Part shown: positions 12,369-24,753 of the stretch, in pieces
Layout: every line of letters begins with the position of its first letter
How positions within the stretch are numbered: position 1 is the stretch's first letter
Source of the DNA: Proteromonas lacertae
Lineage: Eukaryota > Sar > Bigyra > Opalinata > Proteromonadidae
NCBI GenBank assembly: GCA_002245135.1
Contig: NGBS01000333.1
Coordinates: forward strand, 1-64,000
DNA length: 64,000 nucleotides
Reading direction: 5' to 3'
The notes under the pieces: generated by a model
The model's database searches: none
What the model was told of the DNA's origin: nothing
The model's input: only the letters and a program-made list of their open reading frames with translations
Position numbers and translations under genes: made by a program

Positions 12369-14189
12369 TTAATAACACATTTCAGGATAAAATTGAGAGG
12401 TATTTTCATACAATATTTCTTCAATATTCTGTAAATCATTCTTTGAATGAATAATACACAAATACAATCTACCTTCTCTTTTCTTACCATAAATCCAATC
12501 TTCTTCTACTTTAATCAGACATTCATTACTTCCATTCTTTAATCTCAAATAAACATTATCTAATCCAATTAATATCGATCTTTCAAAATGATGATGTAAT
12601 TGTTTTGAACTCAATGGCAACTATTTAATAATAATAACAAATATATGTATATATATATACTTTATGTGGATAATTAACATAATAATCAATATCTAATATC
12701 ATTGTATTCTCATGGAATAATAAACATTGCATTTTAGATGAACTATTCTTTGCAGAATTTGATCTATACCAATTACAATAATTACATCAATATATTAATA
12801 CAATATAATTGATAAATCTCTCTCAACAACTGATCCTATTTTTATCAAATCTTGTTCAATAATGCTTATTATATTGTTTCTAATTGTCTTTACTGCTTTC
12901 ACATCTAAATCATCATTTTCTTCAAATTCGCCTTCCACAGTAAGACTTTCTACTGATATTTTACTTAATACAATTGGTAATGGTTTTACAAACACAGAAG
13001 GTTCAAAGATAAAGAATATAAAGAAATTATAATTCTATTATATAATAATAATAATTATATATCTATATACTGAATATAACATTAATTTATATGTTTGAAT
13101 ATTTGCATTATCTCCTATATTGATGGTTGGTAAGAATATTTTACTCTATAAATAACAAATAATCATTCTTATACTCCTTCAGCATCTTTCTTAGCACTTT
13201 GAAATCCTTTTAAATCTAACGAATCTGTTTTTATTAAATATTCATTATATAATAACTGCATAACATCAATAGGTAAATCATAATATAACATATGATTATT
13301 GTATAAAATGGCACAATATTTTAACTCATTAATATTATTCTTCACTTTTTGAATGGTTAATCTTAATGACAAATAAATTGTATGATTTAGTTTGTACGTC
13401 TGAAATCCATTTAAATCTAAGAATAAATCAGGAAATGTAAAATCTAATGATGTTAAATATTTTGGTAAAGTTGCTGTTAATTTTCTCCATATTGCATTAT
13501 TTGGATCATCAGATTCCAATAAAAATAATTCTTGTTGTAATTCACTTAGTTCAGGATGATGGTGCTTCTTTAGCAGATGGATTATAATTTCTTAATTTCT
13601 TTCTTAATTCCATCATACGTGATATAATTGTCTTATTTTCTTTTTCCAACTTTTCTATATAAATATTTATCAGATAACAATATACGTTCTAATACTGGAC
13701 GTATTAGACCATGATATAATCTATAGAATTCATAACAATGTTTTACAATATCTCCTATTATTTCATCAAATAATGTGTATGAATAAGAAACTTGTGGTTT
13801 CTGTAAAATTATAAATATTTTCTTAATACTGTCTCGTCTTGAGTATTATTTCCTAATGGAGCTTTAATTATTAATATAAACCAGATATCAGGCTCGGCTT
13901 CATAAAATACATATTTCAGTAGATTCATTCCTACAACTTTTACATTCTCTTTAGTCAAGCTTTTTGAAAAATCGATTAAACCTTCAAATAATGATACTTG
14001 CATTACTTGTTGATCAACTGGTATAGTTGGATAAGAAAATAATATCATCTGTTTTCTTTCTTTTTCAGTAGAACTTTCATCGTCACAATCTAAGGAAGTA
14101 CATCATAAATCTTTGTTACGTTGTGTTCTATCTATAACATAAAACTGACCAAATGCTGGAGATGTCATGACAGGTTGTTTATAAGACAT
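12369..14189 (-). CDS. CCZ1-like subunit of the Mon1-Ccz1 Rab7 GEF
   Basis: CCZ1 pairs with MON1 to activate Rab7 on late endosomes and vacuoles. The ATG at 14,189 gives MSYKQPVMTSPAFGQFYVID. After a 30-nt intron (14,090-14,119) the protein continues KERKQMILFSYPTIPVDQQV and then EAEPDIWFILIIKAP, the first longin-domain pattern of CCZ1. The C-terminus EDWIYGKKREGRLYLCIIH matches the conserved CCZ1 end, which in the human protein reads similarly around a Trp-Val-Val-Gly-Lys-Lys stretch. Five or more exons lie between: 13,169-13,519, about 12,795-12,995 and 12,369-12,620. Their introns are AT-rich and not all boundaries are certain. No other member of the complex is in this window. Confidence 0.75.
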
Positions 14190-14280
14190 AATTCAATAAA
14201 ATATCAAAATGAAACACAAGCCAAGATTTGTTTATCGAAAAAATCCCCACAATACAAAAAATGATTAATATATCAACTTA

Positions 14281-16046
14281 TTAACTTAGTTTATCTTTTA
14301 GAATAACACTAATATACTTCAAAAAATGATTTAGTATTGAGGAGGATATATTTTTCGAGTAGGAGGTGATTCTATAGTATCTATTATAAATATTAAGAAA
14401 AATCATCATAACCACGAAAGGAATAAATAAAAAGATATATTCTTGATATCTTGATTTAATTTCTTTCACATTATCAATACAACTCTGAATATAATCTTTA
14501 TCCATAAACTCAAGATAATGATGCAAAAACAATTCACTTTTAAACAACTTTTCACATTTTGATAAATAATTATCAAATACTTTATAAATACCACAATTAT
14601 TGGTTAATGTTAATAAAGATTGTTTCTATATATATATATATAAACATACACTTCCAATAGATGCTTCATTACAATGACCAGTTTTAAAACCTTCACTATT
14701 CCAATAAATCATTTTCAATTCATTTTTCAATCTAAACAACATTCATTATAATAGCAATAAAATAAAACTATACTTTTCAATATTTCTATTGATATCTGAA
14801 ATCATTATATTTCCTCTAAACATTAATGAACAGGATAGTATCGTGGAAACTCTTGGATCAATTTCTAACAACTGATTTCGACTATAATAAGAAAATAAAT
14901 AGCAAAATAATAATTAAAACAAATTATATACAATTTAAATGCATCACTAACCATTGTATCTACAACTTTTGGCCCACTTTGTAATTCCATATTCTTATAT
15001 GTATATAAAGGAGAAATGGAAGATAATAGAAAATGTAAATGATTATAAGGAACCATATTTGTAATAATTTCATTTATATCGATATTCATTGAACCATTGA
15101 ATCTCATTCCTGCTGTTATATCTGTAATCTAGTGACAGATATACATATATATATATATATATACAACTTTACTTGCAATTGCATTCATATCATCATAAGC
15201 TTCACTTTTTGATATTTTCTTATGATCTGTTAATATATCACTTTTGATTTCTTTTCCTTTACATTTCTTTGCATTTTGTTCTTTTATGATCTCTGATATT
15301 TTGATTAATGATTGATTCTCTATTGGTAATACACAATCTGCACATTCTATTAATTGACTATGTATGTTATTATATATATATATACTTTAATGATAATATT
15401 GAATTATATGGAGAAACAACAACATCATCAGCTTCCGATGGAAATACAGATACAGTAAATCTATATGTCGATTTATAATTATCATATAATTCTTTTAATA
15501 TCCTACTCCCTAAACCTGAACCTGTTCCACCACCTAGACTGTGAATTAAAAAGAAACATTGAATTGAATCGCATTGTTCTACTGCACAACGAACTGTTTC
15601 TAATAATTTATCATAGTAAAGATTGCCATATTCATAAAATCCTCTACCCCAGTTGTTTCCACTACCTGATACATCTGTTAACCTTAGATTTGTGTCAAAT
15701 AATTTGCCTAAAGGTGATTTCATTACCTATATGATAGATAATATTATTTAATACTCTGCCAACTACTCCTTCTTCCATATCAACTAACACAGATCTGGCT
15801 TTAAGTGTATTGATTTTGTTTCTTCCTTCACCTACAGGAATATCTTTAGGTGGACTATATTTAGTATCGACATTACGGAAGAATGAAGACATTGAATCAC
15901 TAAAATACCCTGAATCTCCTTGTTTCTACAAAAACTGTATTCAAACTATATACTTTTCCATATTCTGACAAAGCTAATTCCCAGAATTTACATCCTATCT
16001 GGTTTCCACACTGACCAACTTGAACAGTCACTATTTCTCTAGGCAT
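14281..16046 (-). CDS. TUBE1: Epsilon-tubulin
   Basis: Epsilon-tubulin is needed for triplet microtubules of centrioles and basal bodies. The ATG at 16,046 starts [20 protein letters not shown]. Diagnostic stretches follow in order: [33 protein letters not shown], the GTP loop [45 protein letters not shown] and [18 protein letters not shown]. These match epsilon- rather than alpha/beta- or delta-tubulin. About seven introns of 24-50 nt keep frame, for example a 28-nt one joining EYGK to KQGDSGYF. After the expected end (KSRYQEY) the frame runs on through a hydrophobic stretch [17 protein letters not shown] to a stop at 14,281. This may be an unspliced intron or a real tail. Upstream in-frame codons are not conserved, so the 16,046 start is preferred. 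Confidence 0.9.
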
Positions 16047-16284
16047 TTTTATTTTATCGATCAAGCTTTTTGGTTCGATTTGTTTCATTTTTTTCTTTTT
16101 CATGAGGACTTTCGAGGAAATAGTGTGTTTGCTGTTATTGACAGGAATACAATATGTAGTGTTTAGATCATCAGATATATCTTTTTCTTTAATAATATAT
16201 ATTTGTTTCTTAATTGTTTTATTTGACTGAAGCAACTCCATTTATTGTTAGATCAATTTTAGTTTATGCCTCCATTAGAATAGG

Positions 16285-16671
16285 ATGGGAAGTTATTGCA
16301 TTTATATACAAATCGTTGGAAAAGACTCACATTACCAGTATTTGTTGTGAATATAATTCATAGGATGGATTTCATATATACTAATTACATTAAGTGGATT
16401 GGCATGGTTCTTTATTACAAAATCACACAAAACAGCTTTGTATTCTTAATTACCAAATATTACCTCTTTTAGATATAAACTAATTGTTAAATACAGTTCA
16501 GAGACATTAGGGATAATGCTTTCTCGTCTAGTTTATGTTTTGAGAGATAAAATGCTTTTGGTGTTATACTATTTTGATGTAATAATGGTTGCTGCAATAC
16601 TTTATGATTTAATCAGCAAAATATTGTATTATGTTGGAGTATTTGCATCAAATAAGGTTAAAAGAGAATAA
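16285..16671 (+). CDS. Small spliced hypothetical membrane protein
   Basis: I do not recognise this gene. From the ATG at 16,285 (MGSYCIYIQIVGKDSHY), removing two short GT-AG introns (about 26 nt, GTATTTGTTG...CATAG, and about 34 nt, GTATTCTTAATT...TTTTAG) gives a reading frame of about 110 codons. It ends with the charged tail ASNKVKRE at 16,671. Hydrophobic stretches include IKWIGMVLYYKI, MLLVLYYFDVIMVAAILYDL and ILYYVGVF, so two or more membrane-associated helices are possible. It is divergent from epsilon-tubulin with a spacer of about 240 bp. Support rests on splice logic only, so it could be fortuitous. Confidence 0.42.
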
Positions 16672-17056
16672 TTTTTCTAATTGCTTTTATTTTTGTAGAT
16701 TTTTGTTTTGTGAAAAGTAATAATAATCATATAACTCTTTTTCAAGTTTAAACTTCTAAATCTTATTAAATACTTCGATAGATATAAATAAAAATATAGT
16801 CGTTACATATTTTTTCAATTTAGTTTATTTAAGAAAAATAGAATAATCTAACATATCTATTAACGGTACATAATATTATTCAATTTAACCTAATATATGT
16901 TTAATTATGAAAGTGATAGATTAATTAATTCACTAGATTTACAGTAGAAGGCTGTTTTAAAATTATAATCAACAGTATTTAACTATGAGAAGTATTACTT
17001 CATGATAAATTTATTGAATTAATTGATTTATTGAATAAAACTACCATCTTAAATAA
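16672..17056. other. AT-rich intergenic spacer
   Basis: No open frame longer than a few dozen codons and no RNA gene pattern is seen between the small membrane protein and the convergent BTB-SPRY gene. Confidence 0.6.
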
Positions 17057-19171
17057 TTATTCATAATGCATATATGATATTAATTCTATTAAACATTTTG
17101 ATCCTGGTTCACAGCATGGATATAATGGAGAAGGTAAATCTTTAACAAGTAAAACAGGAGATGAATTATTATGACTTATCCAAAATTCTCTTTTATTCAT
17201 ATCAACATTCACTTCATAAATTGAACCATCTCCACAATCATTGAAATATGGATTTTTATTAACAACTCTTCCAATATTACAATATTCAGTAGAATCTAGA
17301 CTTCTACCATTTTCTATAGCATATCCACATGAATAAAACTCATAATTACCATAATATCCTCCACACATTACAATAGATAAACTAAACGATAGTGAATCAT
17401 TATCTGATCTATTTTGCAAAAATTTATACACAAAACGATATATCCCCCTTTCCATCTTTATCTCAATGAAACAATGATCATTAATATCATCATCATCATT
17501 ATTACTATCATTATTAGTTATTATTTTGCCATTATAACAGACTGTCACATATTTATTTTTATATTCCTTAGAAAATACAATATTTTCATAAACTAATGTT
17601 ATTTTATATTCCAAATTGTTAATCATATTATGACATCTTACTAAATATTCAGTGTTATTAATTTTTTTATCAATACAACCATTAATTTCTCCTGTTTCAG
17701 AATTTAACATAATTCCATCTGGTAATTGTGGTTCTATTGAAAATTTACAATGTTTACCATCATATGTTGGTTTAATTGAGAATTTGCCATATACTTTTAT
17801 TATTGATGAAGGATAGGTAAATGAGGTAACTTTTATTAATTCTGATATTATTTCTTTATTGTACACTGTTTTTATCATCATTTCATATTCATTATCATTA
17901 CAAATTTGATTTCTTATATAAGTGATTAATTTTTCTTTTATATCATTAGTTAAATAACAGCAGTAATTCAATATATGAAAGAATATTTCTATTCCACATA
18001 AATATCTAATTGTTGATATAGTATCTGTATCTTTAATGAATAAACAAAAGCATTTATATAATCTTTCACTTTCATTGGATTTATATTCATTTGCTAATAA
18101 CATAATTAGATTAGACATTTCTTCTTTACTAATTATTTCATCTACATTTTCATTTCTCATTTTACTATCAAGAATGATCATCATGCTTATTTCTTTCATT
18201 TTTATATCTTCATGTTGTATTAGCATTTCTATTACCTTCTTTACATCACTCTTTTCTAATACTTCTATATCTCTTTCTTCTATTAATATTAACTCATCTT
18301 CTATATAATATTTAAATATTATTTCTTCTATCTCTTTATCTTCTATCTTATTCAAATTAATGAATATATGATTATTATTTTTATTATTACTTTTGTAAAA
18401 CAGTTTTGACAAACTCATTTTATCTTTTATAAAATCAACTTCTCTTGGTCTTAATAATCTCATCTCTATTTTATCAAAATTAATTGATTTTGTTATTAAA
18501 TCTATATATTCATTCTCTATTTCAATCTTTTCTTTTTCATTATATATTTCTTTTTCCATTTCTTTTTCATATTTTTCGAACAAAATATTAAATAACCAAT
18601 TCTCATTATTCTTTATATATTTCATTTCTTTTATTATTATTCTCAAATCTTTCAATTCTAATTCATTCAAATATTCTTCTTTCAATAGTTTATATCCATT
18701 TTTCTTGACATAATTATCAATTATAACCTTTACCTCTCTTATCACTTCTTTCATTCTTTCAATATTATCTTCATATGCATTAATCATTCTTATCAGTTTC
18801 ATAATGACTTCTTCATTTAAATGTTCTTTTATAAACTTCAAACAACTTGGAATTACTTTACATTCATTATAATAAATACATGTTGATAGCATGTCACATA
18901 CATTATTCTGATTTATATTCATACACCCTCCACTGTAATACTTTTCTAGCTCAAAAAATGATTCAATACTACAATCCTCATATAATTCAATAACATTGCC
19001 ATTTTCACTATTTTCTATCAATTCTTTGAATATAGGGTTTGAAACTATGAAAACGGCCTTTGAACTAATAATTTCTTCTCCTCCAACTAAAACTTTTAAA
19101 TCTCCAAAGCCTTGATTTGCAATTTGTCTGCATAGTCTATTTTTGTTACATTTAATATATATAATACCCAT
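17057..19171 (-). CDS. BTB / Ig-like (He_PIG) / SPRY protein
   Basis: This is a single uninterrupted frame of about 704 codons from the ATG at 19,171. The N-terminus resembles a BTB/POZ fold (FGDLKVLVGGEEIISSKAVF, NPIFKELIENSENGNVIEL), which usually mediates dimerisation and binding to cullin-3. A long Glu/Lys-rich helical middle follows. Around residues 470-530 FSIEPQLPDGIMLNSETGEI matches the putative-Ig (He_PIG) pattern. The C-terminal ~150 residues look SPRY-like (MCGGYYGNYEFYSCGYAIEN, KREFWISHNNSSPVLLV, PSPLYPCCEPGSKCLIEL). By analogy it may be a substrate adaptor for ubiquitin ligation, but that is inference. Lack of introns is unusual among its neighbours. Confidence 0.68.
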   Translation of the reverse strand: MGIIYIKCNKNRLCRQIANQGFGDLKVLVGGEEIISSKAVFIVSNPIFKELIENSENGNVIELYEDCSIESFFELEKYYSGGCMNINQNNVCDMLSTCIYYNECKVIPSCLKFIKEHLNEEVIMKLIRMINAYEDNIERMKEVIREVKVIIDNYVKKNGYKLLKEEYLNELELKDLRIIIKEMKYIKNNENWLFNILFEKYEKEMEKEIYNEKEKIEIENEYIDLITKSINFDKIEMRLLRPREVDFIKDKMSLSKLFYKSNNKNNNHIFINLNKIEDKEIEEIIFKYYIEDELILIEERDIEVLEKSDVKKVIEMLIQHEDIKMKEISMMIILDSKMRNENVDEIISKEEMSNLIMLLANEYKSNESERLYKCFCLFIKDTDTISTIRYLCGIEIFFHILNYCCYLTNDIKEKLITYIRNQICNDNEYEMMIKTVYNKEIISELIKVTSFTYPSSIIKVYGKFSIKPTYDGKHCKFSIEPQLPDGIMLNSETGEINGCIDKKINNTEYLVRCHNMINNLEYKITLVYENIVFSKEYKNKYVTVCYNGKIITNNDSNNDDDDINDHCFIEIKMERGIYRFVYKFLQNRSDNDSLSFSLSIVMCGGYYGNYEFYSCGYAIENGRSLDSTEYCNIGRVVNKNPYFNDCGDGSIYEVNVDMNKREFWISHNNSSPVLLVKDLPSPLYPCCEPGSKCLIELISYMHYE

Positions 19172-19403
19172 TTTCACTAATATATGAATCAGATACTTTC
19201 ATTTTAAGAAATGCAAATTGTTACATAATAATGACAATGTCAATGTAAATTGGTATTAATTTCATTTTTCTAATCACAGAGTTGCTATAGATAAACAAAA
19301 ATGTTATAATTCTAATGCATGTGTTCTGATGATAAGTATGATTCAACAATTGGGTATTAATAACAATGAAATTAAAAATTAGAGTATTAATGAAGATATA
19401 TAT

Positions 19404-22204
19404 TTATTTATTAGCAATATTTAAAACACGATTTGCAGTAATATAAGCTTTATACACTGCTTCTTTCTTTTTGAAATCCTTCTCAGTTGCGTATAGTGTG
19501 TTATCTATAATGATTTTACATTCGTATTGATCATCTGAAAGTAATGTACATTCAATAGACATATTCATTTTATTCTCCTGAACATAAAGCTGTAGATTAG
19601 TAGCAGGATGGTGTTTAATATTATCAATATTCATATGTTTAGACAGAAAAGGTTCCATTATTCTATGTACAACTTGAATTGTCTTGTTTATTCCACCATC
19701 TAATAATACACCTCCAATTAAAGCTTCAAAAGTATCACTTAATACTTTCCAGGTTATATTTCTATTTCCACATCCAAATTCATCTATTTTTTCAATTTCT
19801 AATAATGTAGAGGAAGGACATAAAGGAGAGATTGTTTTAAATTCACTTCCATTTCCAAAATTAATTTGACCTTTTCTTAACTTTTCAATCTATTAAATAT
19901 ATATAATCATGAATATATAAATACATATTCATCAATTTTGGAATGATCAGTTGTTGTATCTATCAAAACATTATGTAATCCTAAAGAACAAAAGATATAG
20001 CATTGTGCTTCATTTGATGTTAAGTTAGCTCTTAGATCTATATAAATATATATACTCTTTATCATATATACCATATATAATAAGTGGAGTTAATGATTCT
20101 TTATATTTGGAATAAATATCTAAAAATAATATCCAATCTAATATTGCATCACCTAAATACTCCAATCTCTCGTGATATATACTCTTTGAAAATGATTCAT
20201 ACAGAATTCTTTTATCATCAAAATCATAATCCAATATACTTTCAATGTTATGTTTTCTTACAATTTCTTCTTCCTCTTTAAACTCTTTATCATGATGAAT
20301 TGTTGTATGACAATAATGATTTATATTTAACACAGCTACAACATAAGCATAATAATCCTTAAACTGTTCTTCCATTATATAACAAATAAAATACACTGCC
20401 AAATCTACTGAATCTTCATACAAAGCAAAGGTAATAGACTCTATAACATCTGCTATTGTTTTTCTACTAAATTCAATTTCACATTTACTATCTAAATCAG
20501 GAGTAAACCATTCTCTTGGATAATTTGTTCTTTTTATCAGTTGATCAATTTTAAGTTTCTTACATTTTTTGCTAAAGTAATTATTACTTGTAATTAATTC
20601 TCTCATTTTGCTCAATTCACCTTCATTACTATTCTTTGATTTGTGGAAGAAAATAATAGAAGCAATTACTTCATATAATTTATCACCCATTGTTTCAAAT
20701 ACTTCATAATTCTCTTTACTATTATATTCTGAAGGAGTTAAAGCAATTCTTAAATTGTTTCTTAGTTTATTTATATCTTTGCATCTTTCAATAAAATGGT
20801 ATTTATTGAATAAATATTCAAATTTCATTGCCCATTCAAATTCTATAAGTAATGTCGGTAACTTAAATACCAAATTATCAATATCACTTCTAGAATGAGT
20901 AATTACTAATAACTCTGGTATAAATAAATCATTTCTTTCTTTTTTCTCTTTCTTTATACCATTTTCTTCTTTTTTTTCTTCATTACAATCATTCTTTGTG
21001 TAGATTTTTATCTTAGTTGATCCACAAATATTAGATGCATATATTAGTGGTTGATTAGGTTTTGGATTTATATTGTATTTCTCTCTATAATAATCTGTAT
21101 ATGTTGGGAATCCTTTGACATTAAATAGAGAAAGAGGAGTTGAATTATGTTCAATACTTTTTAAGAGAATTGGACATCTATAAAGATATATATTTTAAAT
21201 ATGTGTGATAATACTTTCTTAGATTCTCATCACCATATGTTCTTAATGCATAGCAATCTTTAATATCTCCATGTTCGTTTATATAATCAAGTACATTCAT
21301 ATTATCATCTATATAATAATATATAAAATAAATAAATAATTAATACAGTTCTTTGTTGATAGTGTTTTCTGTATTTGTTTCATATCCAATGTATTATCAT
21401 CTTCTTTTAAAATACATATTAAGTAATCTTCATTTTTCTTTTTCTTTATAGTTTCATCATCTAGGTTCTTTGACTGGTTTAATTTGGTAAATAACAAATT
21501 GGTATATATTTCTATGAGAAATAATTGTTTAGAATCTAATTCTATTCTTTTAATGTATTTCCAATTTGCTATTGTCTTATTCTCTTTTTCGTACAAAGGA
21601 AATGAATAATCTATACTTATTTTACATTTGCAAATTACTCCAATATTCTCTACAATAAAATGATATCCTGAATTTGGTTGAAAGGTCAAAGAATAAAGAT
21701 AATATTCTGATTTTTGTGGAATGAAAGACATAAATTTATCATAGCTAATACTAGACATTGATGTTTGATGATGATGTTTTTGTTCAACTGGTTTAGATGG
21801 TATATTTCGTTGTTTAGATGATGCATTATTCTCTATTGAATGCTCTTCATTACTATTTACTGTCATGGTAACAGCTGGTTCTGAATTTTGTTGTAATGCT
21901 GTTTGTTGAACAGCATATCGTTTCTCCAGTATTCTATCAGGGTAGAATTTACATATTATCTTTTTTGCTAATGCCTAAAATGATAAATTTTCAAAATACT
22001 TCTTTAGCTGAAGCTTCTGTAAGAGTTTTAACTTCAAAGTTTTCCTCATGGTATGTATAATGACATGTATATCCCCTATCACCATCACTGTTTGAATTAA
22101 TTCTAATTGTCTATATAAAAGTCTTTATACTCAAAGCTAGGTATTTTCTCATTATTCTCGGTACATATATTCACAAATAGTTTGTAATATGAAGCGTTTG
22201 TCAT
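19404..22204 (-). CDS. Dicer-like ribonuclease lacking a helicase
   Basis: Dicer cuts dsRNA into small RNAs. Order seen from the ATG at 22,204: a DUF283/dsRBD-like fold (RGYTCHYTYHEENFEVKTLT, then ALAKKIICKFYPDRILEKR); a long linker; a PAZ-like region (TYTDYYREKYNI, PLIYAS, DLFIPELLVIT, about 20,890-21,180); RNase IIIa (YEVFETMGDKLYEV, TIADVIESITFALYED); RNase IIIb (YHERLEYLGDAILDWIL, and near 19,700 KVLSDTFEALIGGVLLDGG); and a short C-terminal dsRBD-like end. Both RNase III domains keep the acidic E..GD and D..E residues. Introns of 25-28 nt near the start keep frame. There is no DExD/H helicase upstream, since a convergent-facing spacer and other genes follow. Helicase-less Dicers are known in several protists. 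Confidence 0.85.
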
Positions 22205-22395
22205 AATTTAGGGTTGGTAAAACAAAAGTAGAAATATATTACATTGAATGTCTCATTTATTGGAATGGAAAGAGTTATTCACTGTGACAGCAATAACATA
22301 ATACATTTGTAATATGTCTGACATCCCAAAAAACAGATTTAATAATATCATATATATTAAAAGAAAGAGAATAGTGTTACATTAATATAATATAT

Positions 22396-23535
22396 TTAGT
22401 TTTCTTTGATCCACTTGTCTTCTTTATAACGATATGTCCCTGGCTCTGTGATTTGATATTCATCACTTTTCACTGTCTTATTACTTATAATTACACTGCA
22501 TTTTGAAACATCGAGTTTATATTGAGCAATGCCATTATTAGTTGTTAATTTTACACCTGGAAAATTAGGACAAACAGTTGGAGAACAATTCCAGAAATAT
22601 CTATCAGAAAATATAGAAATTAATAAAGTACATGTATGGTTCTTCAACATCTTCAACTATTATAATCACATCTCCTGTATTTTCACTATCTACATCTGAT
22701 ATATGATGTTTTCTCTCATTAATTATTGGTTGTAGTTTTTCATAACACATATCAAATACTTTCTTCATTAATATTATAACAATAGCCCAAATAAATACCC
22801 ATATAGAAAAAATCATGCCTGGAATACCATAACAGCTGTGATTAATATCATCACATTTGTTCTGTACAAATTTACAACAATCAGAGATGTGGTAATAATT
22901 ATCTATCACTTTGGCTCTTTTATATACCTTAAAATGTCTATCTAACTCATCACAACAATTCAAGATTATATCTCCTGCTTGTTCTATATTGATGTATATT
23001 AATATATGTTGATTATACTTTTCACACCATATTGTTCATCAAGTTCTTCGGCTTTTTCGACTGTTTTTAAAGCAGCATCACGTACATTTGTTGCAATTGT
23101 TGTCATTGGTGTTCTATAATATACAATTAATAAATATATGAATAATAATAATATCTCATACTTCATGAATTCTTTTATTTTCTCTATATTAGCAGCTTGT
23201 CTCTTTTTAATTTCAGAATACTTCTCTGATACATTATTCATTTGTTTTGGCACTTCTTCTGATACTTTATCGTATATGGAAATTAATGGGACTATAGCTT
23301 GTTGAAGTTTTGATAAATCCTTCTCATCTTTCATGTTCTGTCTGGTCTCTTGGATGACCTTTGTTGCATTTTCAATAGCAGAGTTTATTGAATCACTAGC
23401 TGCGCCTACAATTCCTTTCTCTTTTACATTTGTTTTTGCAACAGCAACCATTTCTTCTAAACCCTTGATCACTTCAGTGGCATAATTCTTAAGCTGTTCT
23501 CTTGGTGTAACACCAGATTCAGATGATGAACTCAT
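22396..23535 (-). CDS. Unknown helical membrane protein with Cys-rich C-terminus
   Basis: I do not recognise this gene. Three introns join four reading blocks into one protein of about 330 residues from the ATG at 23,535. The first 170 residues are amphipathic helix (SINSAIENATKVIQETRQNM, SEKYSEIKKRQAANIEKIKE), reminiscent of apolipoprotein or perilipin-like helices. After an intron of about 47 nt the helix continues (NVRDAALKTVEKAEELDEQY). After an intron of about 35 nt comes a Cys-rich block (DCCKFVQNKCDD), then one strong membrane segment (MIFSIWVFIWAIVIILMKKV). A tail with VIIIVEDVEEPYIYFWNCSP and an Ig-like or beta-rich end follows. The halves may face opposite sides of a membrane. The single-gene model rests on intron phase. 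Confidence 0.55.
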
Positions 23536-23802
23536 AATGAGAGAAGAAATTTATGAAAAATGATTTTTTTGATTTGAATGGTTTGATATTGGCTTGAAAT
23601 TATCTAATTTGTACTTTTATCAAATACTTGATTTTTAGAAAGTGTATACCAATTGCATTATTGTAGTGATGATTTATATGGAATATAATAAATGTATTTC
23701 TGAAAAACAACTGTAAGTGATTAACAATGATTCATATAGTGTATTTAATAAATAATATTACCTTCAATGAAACAAAAATCAATAAAATAATGTATGATTT
23801 AA

Positions 23803-24658
23803 TTATGGTAAATTATCACACTTATTGTCTTTTAAAAACTTCCACATACGTTCTTGAAAGGTAGACAAATATTGTTCAGTCTCTTTAATCAAAGGAATAA
23901 CCTAATATTACAATAAAAAACACAAAAATACTTTCTCTTTTGGTAAATCACCTTGTAAAGCAGTCATGAATGTTTCTTTGTATGGGCAAGCAACTAATGA
24001 AGTCTATTTGAATGATATTATTTCTTATAATCATTATACTGAAAAGGTTGTTCTGACAATCCAAGTATGATGAGGTCCTAAACACTTTTCATAGGATTCT
24101 CTACATATAGTACTTAACTCATCCTCTGTTCTTTCTACTAAACCTTTTAACATATCTTCAACAAAATCAATAAACCACATTAAACGAAGTATAGTTCTGG
24201 AACTACAACAGTAGAATTTACCTTTACCATTATAACCGTTATATCCTGTCTCAGTTGTACCCATGTCAATATCAATACGAATCAATTGCTAGATAATAAA
24301 AAACAAAAATGATGTACTTCCAAAGTGACTTCTTCTGGAGGACAGTTTATTTTTTCTAATAAGTTATAAATAATAATATTTTATACTCAACTCAATCATT
24401 TCATTTCTTCTGTCTCTCAGATTTTGTATTTTCGTTAAAACGTCTGAAGTGGCAAATGAAAATGCGATACCAAGAGTTCCTATATGTCATATAAGCAATA
24501 TACCGAATATAAGAGTAATCTCTTCCTGAATTGATAAAAATAGATCTAATTTAGTCTCTCCAGTCACTGCAGCTATTTGTTCAGCAAGTCCTTTTGCACG
24601 TTCGAGATTAAAAACTTTTTCTAATAAAAATCATGAGAAGAATAATACGTTCTGACAT
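23803..24658 (-). CDS. Glycolipid/ceramide-phosphate transfer protein (GLTP fold)
   Basis: GLTP-fold proteins carry single glycosphingolipids or ceramide-1-phosphate between membranes in the cytosol. The ATG at 24,658 gives MSEQKVFNLERAKGLAEQIA after a 28-nt intron. A 24-nt intron then joins TLIF to GTLGIAFSFATSDVLTKI, whose Asp matches the headgroup-binding helix. TILRLMWFIDFVEDML carries the family Trp and LGPHHTWIVR carries the His that contacts the ceramide amide. The protein ends KDNKCDNLP at 23,803. It has the usual all-helical single-domain size of about 210 residues. Whether it prefers sugar or phosphate headgroups cannot be told from what I can see. Confidence 0.82.
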
Positions 24659-24753
24659 TCTTTCTTTTTAATGATTCAAAACGGCTATAATTGTTGAAAC
24701 AGTGAAATTATAAAACATCCTTTTGTCGATATGTTATAATAAATCAATCTTAA

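Noticed and set aside
14090-14189. In-frame TGA near the start of CCZ1, considered as a recoded or selenocysteine codon
   Set aside because: A 30-nt GT-AG intron at 14,090-14,119 removes it in correct phase and the joined protein fits the family.
19280-19381. Short open stretch on the plus strand between the BTB-SPRY and Dicer genes
   Set aside because: About 34 codons after a possible acceptor, but no upstream exon with a start keeps frame; too weak to call.
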